From SMWC01 sp964466315 (GTDB lineage: Bacteria; Pseudomonadota; Gammaproteobacteria; Steroidobacterales; Rariloculaceae), in NCBI GenBank assembly GCA_964466315.1, contig CAYXNS010000029.1, positions 1-34,773 on the forward strand: a stretch of DNA of 34,773 nt, given 5' to 3'. Numbering within the stretch: position 1 is the first letter of the stretch; every line of letters starts with the position of its first letter. Position numbers and translations under genes: made by a program. Shown here in pieces: positions 15,917 through 24,107 of this stretch. Under the pieces are notes generated by a model. That model was not told the DNA's origin. It worked only from the letters and a program-made list of their open reading frames with translations, and made no database searches.

Positions 15917-17867
15917 CGGTCTCTGACTCTTCAGGTGCCGCGGGCGGTGGGGTCGGGGGGACTATCTCAGGCAACAACGGACGGTCGGCATTTCTAATGA
16001 GCGGCACCGTCTCCTCGGCCTGTTGCAGCTGTAAGTCTCTGATATATCGGTATTTGGCATCCGTCTCGAAGCTGGCCTGTATGCTGTCGCGCAGGATAGT
16101 CGGACGAATGAAGACCATGAGATTCGTCTTCACCATCTCGGTCCTACGTGCTCTGAACAGCCAGCCGAGCCCCGGGATGCGTCCGAGGAAAGGTACGCGC
16201 TGCTCGCTCTCGCGTAATTGATCGTCGACGAGGCCGCCCAGTACGAGAATGTTCTGATCCTCGACGAAAACCGAGGTCGTGATGGTTCGATTATTCGTCA
16301 CGAGGTCGACCGCGCCGGATGCTCCCGTGCTGATACTGGATGTCTCCTGCTCGATCGTGAGTTTTACTCCGCTGCCTTCGTTGATCTGCGGTGTAATCGT
16401 CAGCCTCGTACCGACTCTTTCCCTCTGAATCGTCTGGAAAGGATTGACCCCGCCTACGGTGGCACCGGTACTCGAGAAACTTCCGGTCAGGAACGGCACC
16501 TCCTGGCCGACTTCGATTTCCGCTTGTTCGTTGTCTAGGGTCACGATGCTCGGCGTGGAAATGATATTGGTCGTGGCATCTCCTCGAAGGGCGCTCAGGA
16601 CCGCGGCCCAGCTCATGCCGTTGTCGCGGATCTGCCCGACAGCCAACACGGCGCCTTCCGGAAGTGCAGAGATGTCCGGAGTGTCGGCGGCGCTGGCGGC
16701 ACCGAGCTGTATGACCCCGGGAACCGTCGAACCGAAGTTGGTCAGCGAGACCGGGTTGTTCCCGCCCGTGCCTTCAGCGGCCCAGCTCACGCCGAACGAG
16801 CCTGCGAGATCTTCGCTGACCTCGACGATGATCGCGTCCACCTGAACCTGGGCTCGTGGAATGTCGAGCCGGTCGATGACCGAAGTCATGTCCTGGAGCA
16901 CGTTGGCCGGAGCGTTGATGACGAGTGCGTTCGTGCCTGCATCCGACCAGATACTCACGCCCTGCGCCGAAACGCCGGCTGCGCCTTCGGCGCCGACCGC
17001 CGAGAATTGTGTCTGCAGACTGGTCGCTAACTCCTCGGCGTCCGCGTAATTCAGGTAGCGGACGCGGGTGTCACCGCCGTCTTCGTTAGGCGTGTCGAGA
17101 TGCGCGACCAGCGCCCGATAGCGCAGCCGGTTGTTCATATTGCCGCTGACGAGCACGCTGTTCGTCCGGTCGTCGGCAGCGATCTGTGCGGCGGGCGCAC
17201 CGCCCGCTGCTGCCGCCGCTTGATTCAGTGTCGTGAGCATGCGCACGACCTCGGTGGCCGAGGCATTCTCAAGGCGGATCACCTCGATGTCTTCATCGCC
17301 CGCTTGATCCATGCGTGCGATGATGTTCAGCATCCGAGAAATGTTACTCGCACGGTCGGCGATGATAAGGATATTCGACGTCGGATGTGCCGCGAGGTGG
17401 CCGTACTGCGGGACCAGCGGGCGCAGAATGGGGACGAGCTGGGCCGCACCGATATTTTCGAGTGCGACAGTCTGCGTCACGAACCGATCGCCGTCGGATC
17501 CGGGTGCCGCGCCGGGCAGTTGTCTGGCATTCGCATCCGGTACGATCTTCACCAGATCGCCGGAATCGAGCGCGGCGAAGCCGTGTACCTGAAGTGTCGC
17601 GAGAAACGCGTCGTAAAACGCGTCGGCGGACATGGGTGTATATGATAGTAGCGTCACGGTGGCGTTAACTCGCGGATCGACGAGGAAGTTGCGCCCGGTA
17701 ACTTCTCCCACGGCCTCGATGATCTGGCGGATGTCGGCCTCGCGGTAGTTGGGCATAATTTGCGGTCCGGCGTCCTGAGCCAGAGCGGTGCTCGCGCTAC
17801 CAAGCACGAGGATGATCCCGAGTGCCATGACTTTCAGTCTGTCTTGCATCGCATAGTACGTGTTCAC
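15906..17867 (-). CDS. gspD: Type II secretion outer membrane secretin GspD
   Basis: The 653-aa protein has a signal peptide (LKVMALGIILVLGSASTALA), N0 domain (NYREADIRQIIEAVGEVTGRNFLVD), N1-N3 repeats (about residues 125-320) and the secretin barrel with VPFLGRIPGLGWLFR near residue 575. Secretins form the outer membrane gate through which folded exoproteins leave. The GTG at 17867 is favoured because AGGGAA lies about six bases ahead; an ATG at 17849 is the alternative, with either giving a usable signal peptide. The C-terminus ends in a Pro-rich acidic tail (PPTPPPAAPEESETDGG). Thirty-four bases separate it from gspC, and its end overlaps gspE by 11. Confidence 0.95.
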   Translation of the reverse strand: MNTYYAMQDRLKVMALGIILVLGSASTALAQDAGPQIMPNYREADIRQIIEAVGEVTGRNFLVDPRVNATVTLLSYTPMSADAFYDAFLATLQVHGFAALDSGDLVKIVPDANARQLPGAAPGSDGDRFVTQTVALENIGAAQLVPILRPLVPQYGHLAAHPTSNILIIADRASNISRMLNIIARMDQAGDEDIEVIRLENASATEVVRMLTTLNQAAAAAGGAPAAQIAADDRTNSVLVSGNMNNRLRYRALVAHLDTPNEDGGDTRVRYLNYADAEELATSLQTQFSAVGAEGAAGVSAQGVSIWSDAGTNALVINAPANVLQDMTSVIDRLDIPRAQVQVDAIIVEVSEDLAGSFGVSWAAEGTGGNNPVSLTNFGSTVPGVIQLGAASAADTPDISALPEGAVLAVGQIRDNGMSWAAVLSALRGDATTNIISTPSIVTLDNEQAEIEVGQEVPFLTGSFSSTGATVGGVNPFQTIQRERVGTRLTITPQINEGSGVKLTIEQETSSISTGASGAVDLVTNNRTITTSVFVEDQNILVLGGLVDDQLRESEQRVPFLGRIPGLGWLFRARRTEMVKTNLMVFIRPTILRDSIQASFETDAKYRYIRDLQLQQAEETVPLIRNADRPLLPEIVPPTPPPAAPEESETDGG

Positions 17868-17901
17868 GATTATTCCCTGCGTTTCGTTCTGGCAGGTCGT
17901 C

Positions 17902-18825
17902 CTATTGGCGACCTTCGGCCAGTCCTTCCAGTTGATTGGTATCGATCGCCAGTACTTGTGGTTGACCGTTACGAATGACGGTGACGTTAGCTACCGTGGC
18001 CTCGCCCAGGGCCTCAAAGACCTCCAGGCCACGGCTAGGGTCGGTCATTGCGGTACCGTTGATATCCGTGACTACATCGCCCGGCAGTAAGCCGAGCGCG
18101 TCGAACTGCGCGCGCGCTTCACCGGGATTGAGTCTGAAGCCGATCATCTGACCCTGTTCGATATGCGGCACGACCCGGAGCACGTCGGTGATGCGTGAAG
18201 CGTTTTCACTGATCACGTCCCTCAGCGTAGCTGGTGCGGACGTCGGCCGGGCCGCATCCGGTCGAGCGGTAAAAGTTGCTGGGGTTGCCGAGTGGTCTAC
18301 GGGTAGGCGAAGCGTTTCGAGATTTCCCGCCCTGTTCAGGATGACGCGATCCTCGTAGATGGCATGTACCATCGTGCCGCCCGCACCGTCGATCGCATCA
18401 CCGACGGTGTAGGTCTTCTCGTGACCGCGGCCGTCGGCGATGATCGCCGACCCACCCGCACCGTTCTCGGTCGACGTGATGCCACGAAGCTCGAGATTCA
18501 GGTTCGTGTCGGGTGCATCTACGATGGAATCGTTCACCGGTACCGTAGTTTGGGATGCCTCGCCGAAAAGATGGCTTGCCACGATCGTCGCGAGATTCAG
18601 ATCCATGGCACTCGAAGCCGTTCGGGTGGACGGGGCATTGACGATCGGAGTGGGCGCGTCCGCGGGCGTTCCGGGTATGAGCGACCAGGTCAGCTCGGCG
18701 AATTCGTACGCCAGCGCCACGATCAACAATGCGCTGACGATGTGGGGTAGGAAGCGGTTCGCGGCTCTCGCCCATTCCTCGGGTGGCTGCTCCTTCCAGT
18801 GGAGAAAAGTTGTCGCGACGTCCAT
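17902..18825 (-). CDS. gspC: Type II secretion protein GspC
   Basis: The 307-aa protein has a short cytoplasmic N-terminus, one membrane helix (about residues 28-50, PHIVSALLIVALAYEFAELTW), a Pro/Thr-rich linker, the HR domain (NLNLELRGITSTENGAGGSAIIADG) and a C-terminal PDZ domain (about residues 215-300, GFRLNPGEARAQFDALGLLPGDVVTDINGT). GspC couples the inner membrane platform to the secretin and contributes to substrate choice. It is the first gene of the gspC-D-E-F operon and is divergent from clpS across a 192-base spacer that must hold both promoters. Confidence 0.92.
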   Translation of the reverse strand: MDVATTFLHWKEQPPEEWARAANRFLPHIVSALLIVALAYEFAELTWSLIPGTPADAPTPIVNAPSTRTASSAMDLNLATIVASHLFGEASQTTVPVNDSIVDAPDTNLNLELRGITSTENGAGGSAIIADGRGHEKTYTVGDAIDGAGGTMVHAIYEDRVILNRAGNLETLRLPVDHSATPATFTARPDAARPTSAPATLRDVISENASRITDVLRVVPHIEQGQMIGFRLNPGEARAQFDALGLLPGDVVTDINGTAMTDPSRGLEVFEALGEATVANVTVIRNGQPQVLAIDTNQLEGLAEGRQ

Positions 18826-19017
18826 GGATACGGCTTGGAACCCCGTGGCTTGCCGGCCTAACCAACCATGATAGGCAGGCTTTCCGGGCGGGACAAGTGA
18901 ACCAGGCGGCAGTTTGAGCCTATTATGGCCTCGTCGCGGTCAAAATCCGGTCTTTAGTGAAATCTCCGATCGATTCCTACCTTTAAATTCCGATGCAAAG
19001 CCCGATAATAATGGGCT

Positions 19018-19347
19018 ATGGTAGACGATCCCCACAAAGTCGACCAAGAAGGCGGTCACGGGCTTGCCGTCGAAGAAGCACGGCCTCGTCTGAAGAAACC
19101 GCCCTTGTACCGCGTCGTGTTGCTCAATGACGACTACACGCCGATGGAATTCGTCGTGCAGGTGTTACAGAAAATCTTCTCGATGGACCGTCCGACGGCG
19201 ACGCGCGTTATGCTCGAAGTGCATACCAAGGGCAAAGGCATCTGTGGGGTATACACTTTTGAGATTGCCGAGACTAAAGTAGCTCAAGTAACCGGACTGG
19301 CGCAGCAGCACCAGCACCCGCTTTTGTGTACGATGGAAGAAACCTGA
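19018..19347 (+). CDS. clpS: ClpS adaptor of the N-degron pathway
   Basis: The 109-aa protein carries the ClpS core: PPLYRVVLLNDDYTPMEFVV (N-degron pocket with NDD and the following Met) and the helix with MLEVHTKGKGICGVYTFEIAE that contains the conserved His. ClpS hands proteins with Phe, Leu, Trp or Tyr at the N-terminus to ClpAP. Its TGA overlaps the clpA ATG by one base, as in many gammaproteobacteria. Confidence 0.97.
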   Translation: MVDDPHKVDQEGGHGLAVEEARPRLKKPPLYRVVLLNDDYTPMEFVVQVLQKIFSMDRPTATRVMLEVHTKGKGICGVYTFEIAETKVAQVTGLAQQHQHPLLCTMEET

Positions 19348-21638
19348 TGTTGTCGAGTGAACTCGAATACTGCCTCAACGAAGCGTTCCAGAAGGCGCGG
19401 GACGCCGAGCATGAGTTCATCACGGTTGAGCACCTGCTGCTCGCATTGCTCGATACCCCGCAGGTTCTCGAGATCCTGAACGCATGCGGCGCGGACGTCA
19501 CCCAGCTTCGGCATGACCTCAGGGAGTTCATCGCGGAGTCGACGCCACGACTCAGGGAGGACGAGGACGTCGAGGATGTAGACGTTCAGCCGACCCTCGG
19601 ATTCCAGCGCGTTCTGCAACGTGCCGTGTTTCACGTTCAATCCAGCGGTCGCAATGAGGTGACGCCGACGAATGTGCTGGTGGCCATCTTCAGCGAGAAG
19701 CAATCGCAGGCCGTATATCTTCTCGGGTTACACGACGTCGCCCGGTTGGATGTCGTGAACTTTATCTCTCATGGATTCTCGCACATTCAGGAGAGCGGCG
19801 CCGAAAGCGATGAGGATGCCGACGCCGTGGATGGTGACCGCGCGGGTACCGAAGCGACCGCGCTCGAGAGATTCACGAGTAACCTGAACGCGCTGGCCGA
19901 AGAAGGGCGTATCGACCCGCTGATCGGGCGCGAATTGGAGATCGAGCGGACCGTCCAGATTCTGTGCCGGCGCCGTAAGAATAATCCACTTTTCGTGGGC
20001 GAGGCCGGCGTGGGAAAGACCGCACTAGCGGAAGGTCTGGCGCGACTGATTGCCGAGGGCGCTGTCCCCGAGGTGCTCCGGGATTGCACAATCTACGCAC
20101 TGGATATGGGTTCCCTGATCGCGGGGACGAAATACCGCGGCGATTTCGAGAAACGCTTGAAGAGCGTCGTCGCCGAACTCAAGAAGCAACCCGGTGCGGT
20201 CCTCTTCATCGACGAGATACATACCGTCATCGGCGCCGGCGCAACCTCGGGTGGCGTCATGGACGCGTCTAACCTGATCAAACCTGTTCTGGCAAACGGC
20301 GATATCCGCTGTATCGGTTCTACGACTTACTCAGAGTTTCGCGGTATCTTCGAGAAGGATCACGCGTTGGCCCGTCGTTTCCAGAAGATCGACATCGTCG
20401 AGCCCACTATCGAGGAGGCCGTGGCGATACTGCGCGGTTTAAAAACGCGCTTCGAGGAGCATCACAATGTGTCCTACGATGACGATGCGCTCGAGGCCGC
20501 GGCCGAGTTGTCGAGCAGGCACATCAACGATCGCCAGTTACCGGACAAGGCCATCGATGTCATCGACGAGGCGGGCGCGAACAGGCGCCTGCAGCCCGAA
20601 GCGGGGCGCCAGGAAGTTGTGGACGTAGAGCTCATCCAGAATATCGTCGCCAAGATGGCGCGCATTCCGCCGAAGACCGTGTCTGCATCGGACCGGGATG
20701 TCCTCCGGAATCTGGAGCGAGACCTCAAGCTCGTTATCTTCGGCCAGGATCGCGCGATCGGTGCGCTGGCCTCCGCCATCAAGATGTCGAGATCCGGTCT
20801 GGGCGATGAGCAGCGCCCGGTCGGGTCGTTCCTCTTCGCTGGTCCGACAGGCGTCGGTAAGACCGAAGTTACGCGGCAACTCGCCATGATGATGGGGGTC
20901 GAGCTGATACGTTTCGATATGTCGGAATATATGGAGCGGCATACGGTGTCTCGCCTTATCGGTGCGCCACCGGGTTACGTTGGCTTCGATCGGGGCGGGC
21001 TGATGACCGAGGCCATAACCAAGAACCCCCATTGCGTTTTGTTGCTCGACGAGGTTGAGAAAGCCCATCCCGAGGTGTTTAACCTGTTATTGCAGGTAAT
21101 GGATCATGGTGTCCTGACCGACAACAATGGCCGCAAGGCGGATTTTCGCAACGTGACGCTCGTAATGACCACGAACGCTGGAGCCCAGGAGACGAGCCGT
21201 GCGTCCGTCGGGTTCACGCTCCAGGATCATTCCAGCGACGCTCTCGAAGTCATCAAGAAGATATTCACGCCGGAATTTCGAAACCGGCTCGACGCCATCA
21301 TTCTTTTCGATCCTCTGGACGAGACATCCATTGCTCGGGTCGTCGATAAGTTGATAGTCGAGCTCGAGGCTCAACTGGACAAGACAGACGTCACGATAGA
21401 ACTCGAACCTGCCGCACGCACGTGGATCGCGGAGAGAGGCTACGACAAAAAGATGGGCGCGCGGCCGATGGTGCGAGTGATCCAGGAACACGTCAAGCGG
21501 CCGCTAGCCGAAGAGCTCTTATTCGGCCAACTGACGGACGGCGGGCATGTTCGTGTCGATCTGAATCAGAACGGGGATGGGTTGATTCTGATACCTGAGT
21601 CGGCGACGCTCGAACTCGAGCACCTGCCCGAGGCTTAA
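19347..21638 (+). CDS. clpA: ClpA, ATPase subunit of ClpAP protease
   Basis: From the ATG at 19347 the protein has 763 residues (E. coli 758): ClpN double repeat (about 1-150), an acidic linker (ESDEDADAVDGD), first AAA module with GEAGVGKTAL and VLFIDEIHTVIGAGA, second AAA module with GPTGVGKTEV and VLLLDEVEKAHPE. ClpA unfolds substrates and feeds them to ClpP; with ClpS it degrades N-degron proteins. An upstream in-frame TAC/GTG extension to 19326 lies within clpS and is not favoured. The stop is six bases from the convergent infA stop, with no obvious terminator between. Confidence 0.98.
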   Translation: MLSSELEYCLNEAFQKARDAEHEFITVEHLLLALLDTPQVLEILNACGADVTQLRHDLREFIAESTPRLREDEDVEDVDVQPTLGFQRVLQRAVFHVQSSGRNEVTPTNVLVAIFSEKQSQAVYLLGLHDVARLDVVNFISHGFSHIQESGAESDEDADAVDGDRAGTEATALERFTSNLNALAEEGRIDPLIGRELEIERTVQILCRRRKNNPLFVGEAGVGKTALAEGLARLIAEGAVPEVLRDCTIYALDMGSLIAGTKYRGDFEKRLKSVVAELKKQPGAVLFIDEIHTVIGAGATSGGVMDASNLIKPVLANGDIRCIGSTTYSEFRGIFEKDHALARRFQKIDIVEPTIEEAVAILRGLKTRFEEHHNVSYDDDALEAAAELSSRHINDRQLPDKAIDVIDEAGANRRLQPEAGRQEVVDVELIQNIVAKMARIPPKTVSASDRDVLRNLERDLKLVIFGQDRAIGALASAIKMSRSGLGDEQRPVGSFLFAGPTGVGKTEVTRQLAMMMGVELIRFDMSEYMERHTVSRLIGAPPGYVGFDRGGLMTEAITKNPHCVLLLDEVEKAHPEVFNLLLQVMDHGVLTDNNGRKADFRNVTLVMTTNAGAQETSRASVGFTLQDHSSDALEVIKKIFTPEFRNRLDAIILFDPLDETSIARVVDKLIVELEAQLDKTDVTIELEPAARTWIAERGYDKKMGARPMVRVIQEHVKRPLAEELLFGQLTDGGHVRVDLNQNGDGLILIPESATLELEHLPEA

Positions 21639-21644
21639 GCTTTA

Positions 21645-21863
21645 CTACCGGGAGCGGTAGACGATACGCCCTTTACTGAGATCGTAGGGCGTAAGTTCAA
21701 CCGTGACCTTGTCGCCTTTCAGTATTCGGATGTAGTTCTTTCGCATCTTTCCCGAGATGTGGGCGGTGACGACGTGTCCGTTCTCGAGTTCCACACGAAA
21801 AGTGGTATTGGGTAGCGTCTCCGCTACCACGCCTTCCATCTGAATTGCTTCTTCTTTGGCCAT
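21645..21863 (-). CDS. infA: Translation initiation factor IF-1
   Basis: The 72-aa single S1/OB-fold protein (MAKEEAIQMEGVVAETLPNT at the start, HISGKMRKNYIRI in the middle, YDLSKGRIVYRSR at the end) is a full-length IF-1, which occupies the ribosomal A site during initiation. Its place next to clpA and aat is the standard gammaproteobacterial order. It follows aat by 92 bases on the same strand. Confidence 0.98.
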   Translation of the reverse strand: MAKEEAIQMEGVVAETLPNTTFRVELENGHVVTAHISGKMRKNYIRILKGDKVTVELTPYDLSKGRIVYRSR

Positions 21864-21955
21864 GCGCCGATGTTTATCTGCCGATTACGGCGCCGAATTG
21901 TTGCATATCCGCTGAGACCCCCGCAACGCCGTCATCAGCTGTCGGCCGGGCCCAG

Positions 21956-22690
21956 CTAGCCACGGCCCTCCGGGCTTGTGTTGAAGACCTCGAAATCCTG
22001 TGCCCAGATGCGCGGTGTCCCGGGCGGATGGCACAATTCCTCCAGCTTCCGCAGGAATTTGCTTCTCGGAACGGTCGTCGCGCCGAGCGTCCGGAGATGG
22101 CTCGACCAGACCTGGCAATCGAGCAGGGCGAATCCCCTGGCCTCGAGATAGTCGACCGCGGCGATCAGTGCGATCTTCGATGCGTCGGTTACTCGCGAGA
22201 ACATGGATTCGCCAAAGAAGACCCGGCCGATCGCGACACCGTATAAGCCACCAACGAGCTCGTCATTCTTCCAGGCCTCGAATGAGTGCACCCAGCCCAG
22301 TTCATGCAGGGCCGTGTAGGCTGTCCTCATTTCAGTCGTTATCCATGTGCTATCGGCGTAGCGACGAGGTTCGGCGCAGCGTTGAACCACGTCGAGAAAA
22401 GCCCGATCGCAAGTCAGTTCCAGGCCGGCGCTTCGCTGTTTCCGTGCCAGGCGTCGCGAGATATGAAGATCCTCCGGCCAGAGGACGGCGCGGGGGTCGG
22501 GCGACCACCAGAGAATCGGCTGACCGACTTCGTACCAAGGGAAGATCCCCCGAGCGTATGCGGCCAGTAGCCGCTCCGGACTCAGGTCACCGCCCATCGC
22601 GAGAAGGCCGTTCGGCTCGGTCAGTGCTTCCTCGAGCGGCGGAAAATCGTCGGGGGCATCCGTGCCGGTGAGCCAGCGCGGCCTACTCAA
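21956..22690 (-). CDS. aat: Leucyl/phenylalanyl-tRNA-protein transferase
   Basis: The 244-aa enzyme adds Leu or Phe to N-terminal Arg or Lys, creating the N-degron read by ClpS. Conserved stretches are EPNGLLAMGGDLSPERLL, ARGIFPWYEVGQPILWWSPD, WITTEMRTAY, HSFEAW, ELVGGLYGVAIGRVFFGES and the ALLDCQ region. The start appears to be TTG at 22690, since the only nearby ATG (about 22701) is out of frame and hits a stop. The gene lies opposite clpS-clpA, so the tagging enzyme and the reader are next to each other, as in E. coli. Confidence 0.95.
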   Translation of the reverse strand: MSRPRWLTGTDAPDDFPPLEEALTEPNGLLAMGGDLSPERLLAAYARGIFPWYEVGQPILWWSPDPRAVLWPEDLHISRRLARKQRSAGLELTCDRAFLDVVQRCAEPRRYADSTWITTEMRTAYTALHELGWVHSFEAWKNDELVGGLYGVAIGRVFFGESMFSRVTDASKIALIAAVDYLEARGFALLDCQVWSSHLRTLGATTVPRSKFLRKLEELCHPPGTPRIWAQDFEVFNTSPEGRG

Positions 22691-22721
22691 ACTCGCGATC
22701 CATTATCTGACACGGTTCCGC

Positions 22722-23885
22722 TCAGCGTGATGGCGGCGCGCATTGCACGCCGCGACGATAGGGCGCATGAGTAGCGAGTTCATCCATATAGGCTTCCACA
22801 TACTGTCGCTCGCGGTCTAGAAATTCCGCGACGGCATAACCGAACTCGGGGTCGAGAATCCAATGATTCGACCAGGTCGCCATGGGTGTGAAGCCACGGC
22901 TGATTTTGTGCTCGCCCTGGGTGCCGGGTTCGAATCGGCTCAGGCCTTCCTGGATGCAGTAGTCGATTCCCTGGTAGTAGCAGGTCTCGAAATGCAGGCT
23001 ATGGAAGTCCGCAAGGGCACCCCAGTAGCGCCCGTAGAGCGTGTCGCTGCTGCGAAAACAGATCGCCGTTGCAATGGGTTGGTCTTCGAAACGCGCCAAT
23101 ATCACGACAAGGCTTTCCGGCATGGTTCGCACCACCTCGGCGAAGAATTCGCGAGTCAGATACGGCTCGTGACCGCGACGCAGGAAGGTGTGCGTATAGA
23201 AGTTGAAGACCGCATCCCAGTCGTCGCTGTCGAGTTCGTCGCCGTCGAGGTGCTCGAAACGAACTCCTGCCTCGGCGATGCGCCGCCGCTCTCGGCGTGC
23301 TTTCTTGCGTTTCGCGGAGTTAAACCGGGCCAGAAAATCTTCGAAGCTCCGGTAGTCGTCGTTATGCCAATGAAACTGGCAGCTCTTTCTTGTGAGCAGC
23401 CCTTCGTCCGCGAGGTAGCTGCGCTGTGTATCGGTCGGGAAGAGCACGTGGAGTGACGATGCGCCGAGTTCGGCACCGAGTTCCCGCGCCGCGCCTAGCA
23501 GTGTTGCCGCGACGGCTGAGAAATTCGCCTGCGCCGCGACCAGGACTCGCTGCCCGGTCGCCGGGGTAAACGGGACTGCGCTCACGAGTTTCGGGTAGTA
23601 CGACAGACCGGCCTGTGCGTAGGCATTGGCCCAGCCCCAGTCGAAGACGAACTCACCGCGGGAATCGTGTTTGATATACAGCGGGAGCGCGCCCAGTAGT
23701 TCGCCAGCCGCATCCGTGACCGTGAGATGAGACGGTTCCCAGGACGTTGCCGCCCCAACACAGCCCGTCTCTTCCAGGGCGGCGAGAAATTCGTGCCGCA
23801 GGAACGGCGAGTCGCCGGCGAGTGCATTCCATTGGCCAGGATCGAGATCCTGGATGCCCGTGTCGCGATGGCTCTCAACGTTCAT
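22722..23885 (-). CDS. GNAT-family acyltransferase-like protein (COG3146/peptidogalycan type)
   Basis: The 387-aa protein matches the large COG3146 family: N-terminal WNALAGDSPFLRHEFLAALE, the HDSRGEFVFDWGWANAYAQAG region, LARFNSAKRKKARRERR in the middle, and C-terminal FETCYYQGIDYCIQEGL with EPGTQGEHKISRGF. Members have two GNAT-like halves and are annotated as peptidogalycan biosynthesis or N-acetyltransferase proteins; the true reaction is not established. No signal peptide is seen. It is 31 bases upstream of aat on the same strand and likely shares its transcript (GNAT-aat-infA). Confidence 0.85.
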   Translation of the reverse strand: MNVESHRDTGIQDLDPGQWNALAGDSPFLRHEFLAALEETGCVGAATSWEPSHLTVTDAAGELLGALPLYIKHDSRGEFVFDWGWANAYAQAGLSYYPKLVSAVPFTPATGQRVLVAAQANFSAVAATLLGAARELGAELGASSLHVLFPTDTQRSYLADEGLLTRKSCQFHWHNDDYRSFEDFLARFNSAKRKKARRERRRIAEAGVRFEHLDGDELDSDDWDAVFNFYTHTFLRRGHEPYLTREFFAEVVRTMPESLVVILARFEDQPIATAICFRSSDTLYGRYWGALADFHSLHFETCYYQGIDYCIQEGLSRFEPGTQGEHKISRGFTPMATWSNHWILDPEFGYAVAEFLDRERQYVEAYMDELATHAPYRRGVQCAPPSR

Positions 23886-24107
23886 GAGTAACTCTCGATC
23901 CTGACCGGAAGTGGCAACGAGCTGCAGTGGTCTACAGGGCTACTATAACCAGCTTGGATGTGGTGTTGGCGCCGGTCGTGGCCAGGCCAGTGGGCAGTGG
24001 GCTCCGAATCGCCGCATCGTGTGTCGAGATGCACCTCTCAGGGGGTCTATTGCATGGCGTGAGTCTGTGTATAATCAGCATCTTAACTTAACATATTCCG
24101 GTAGAAC

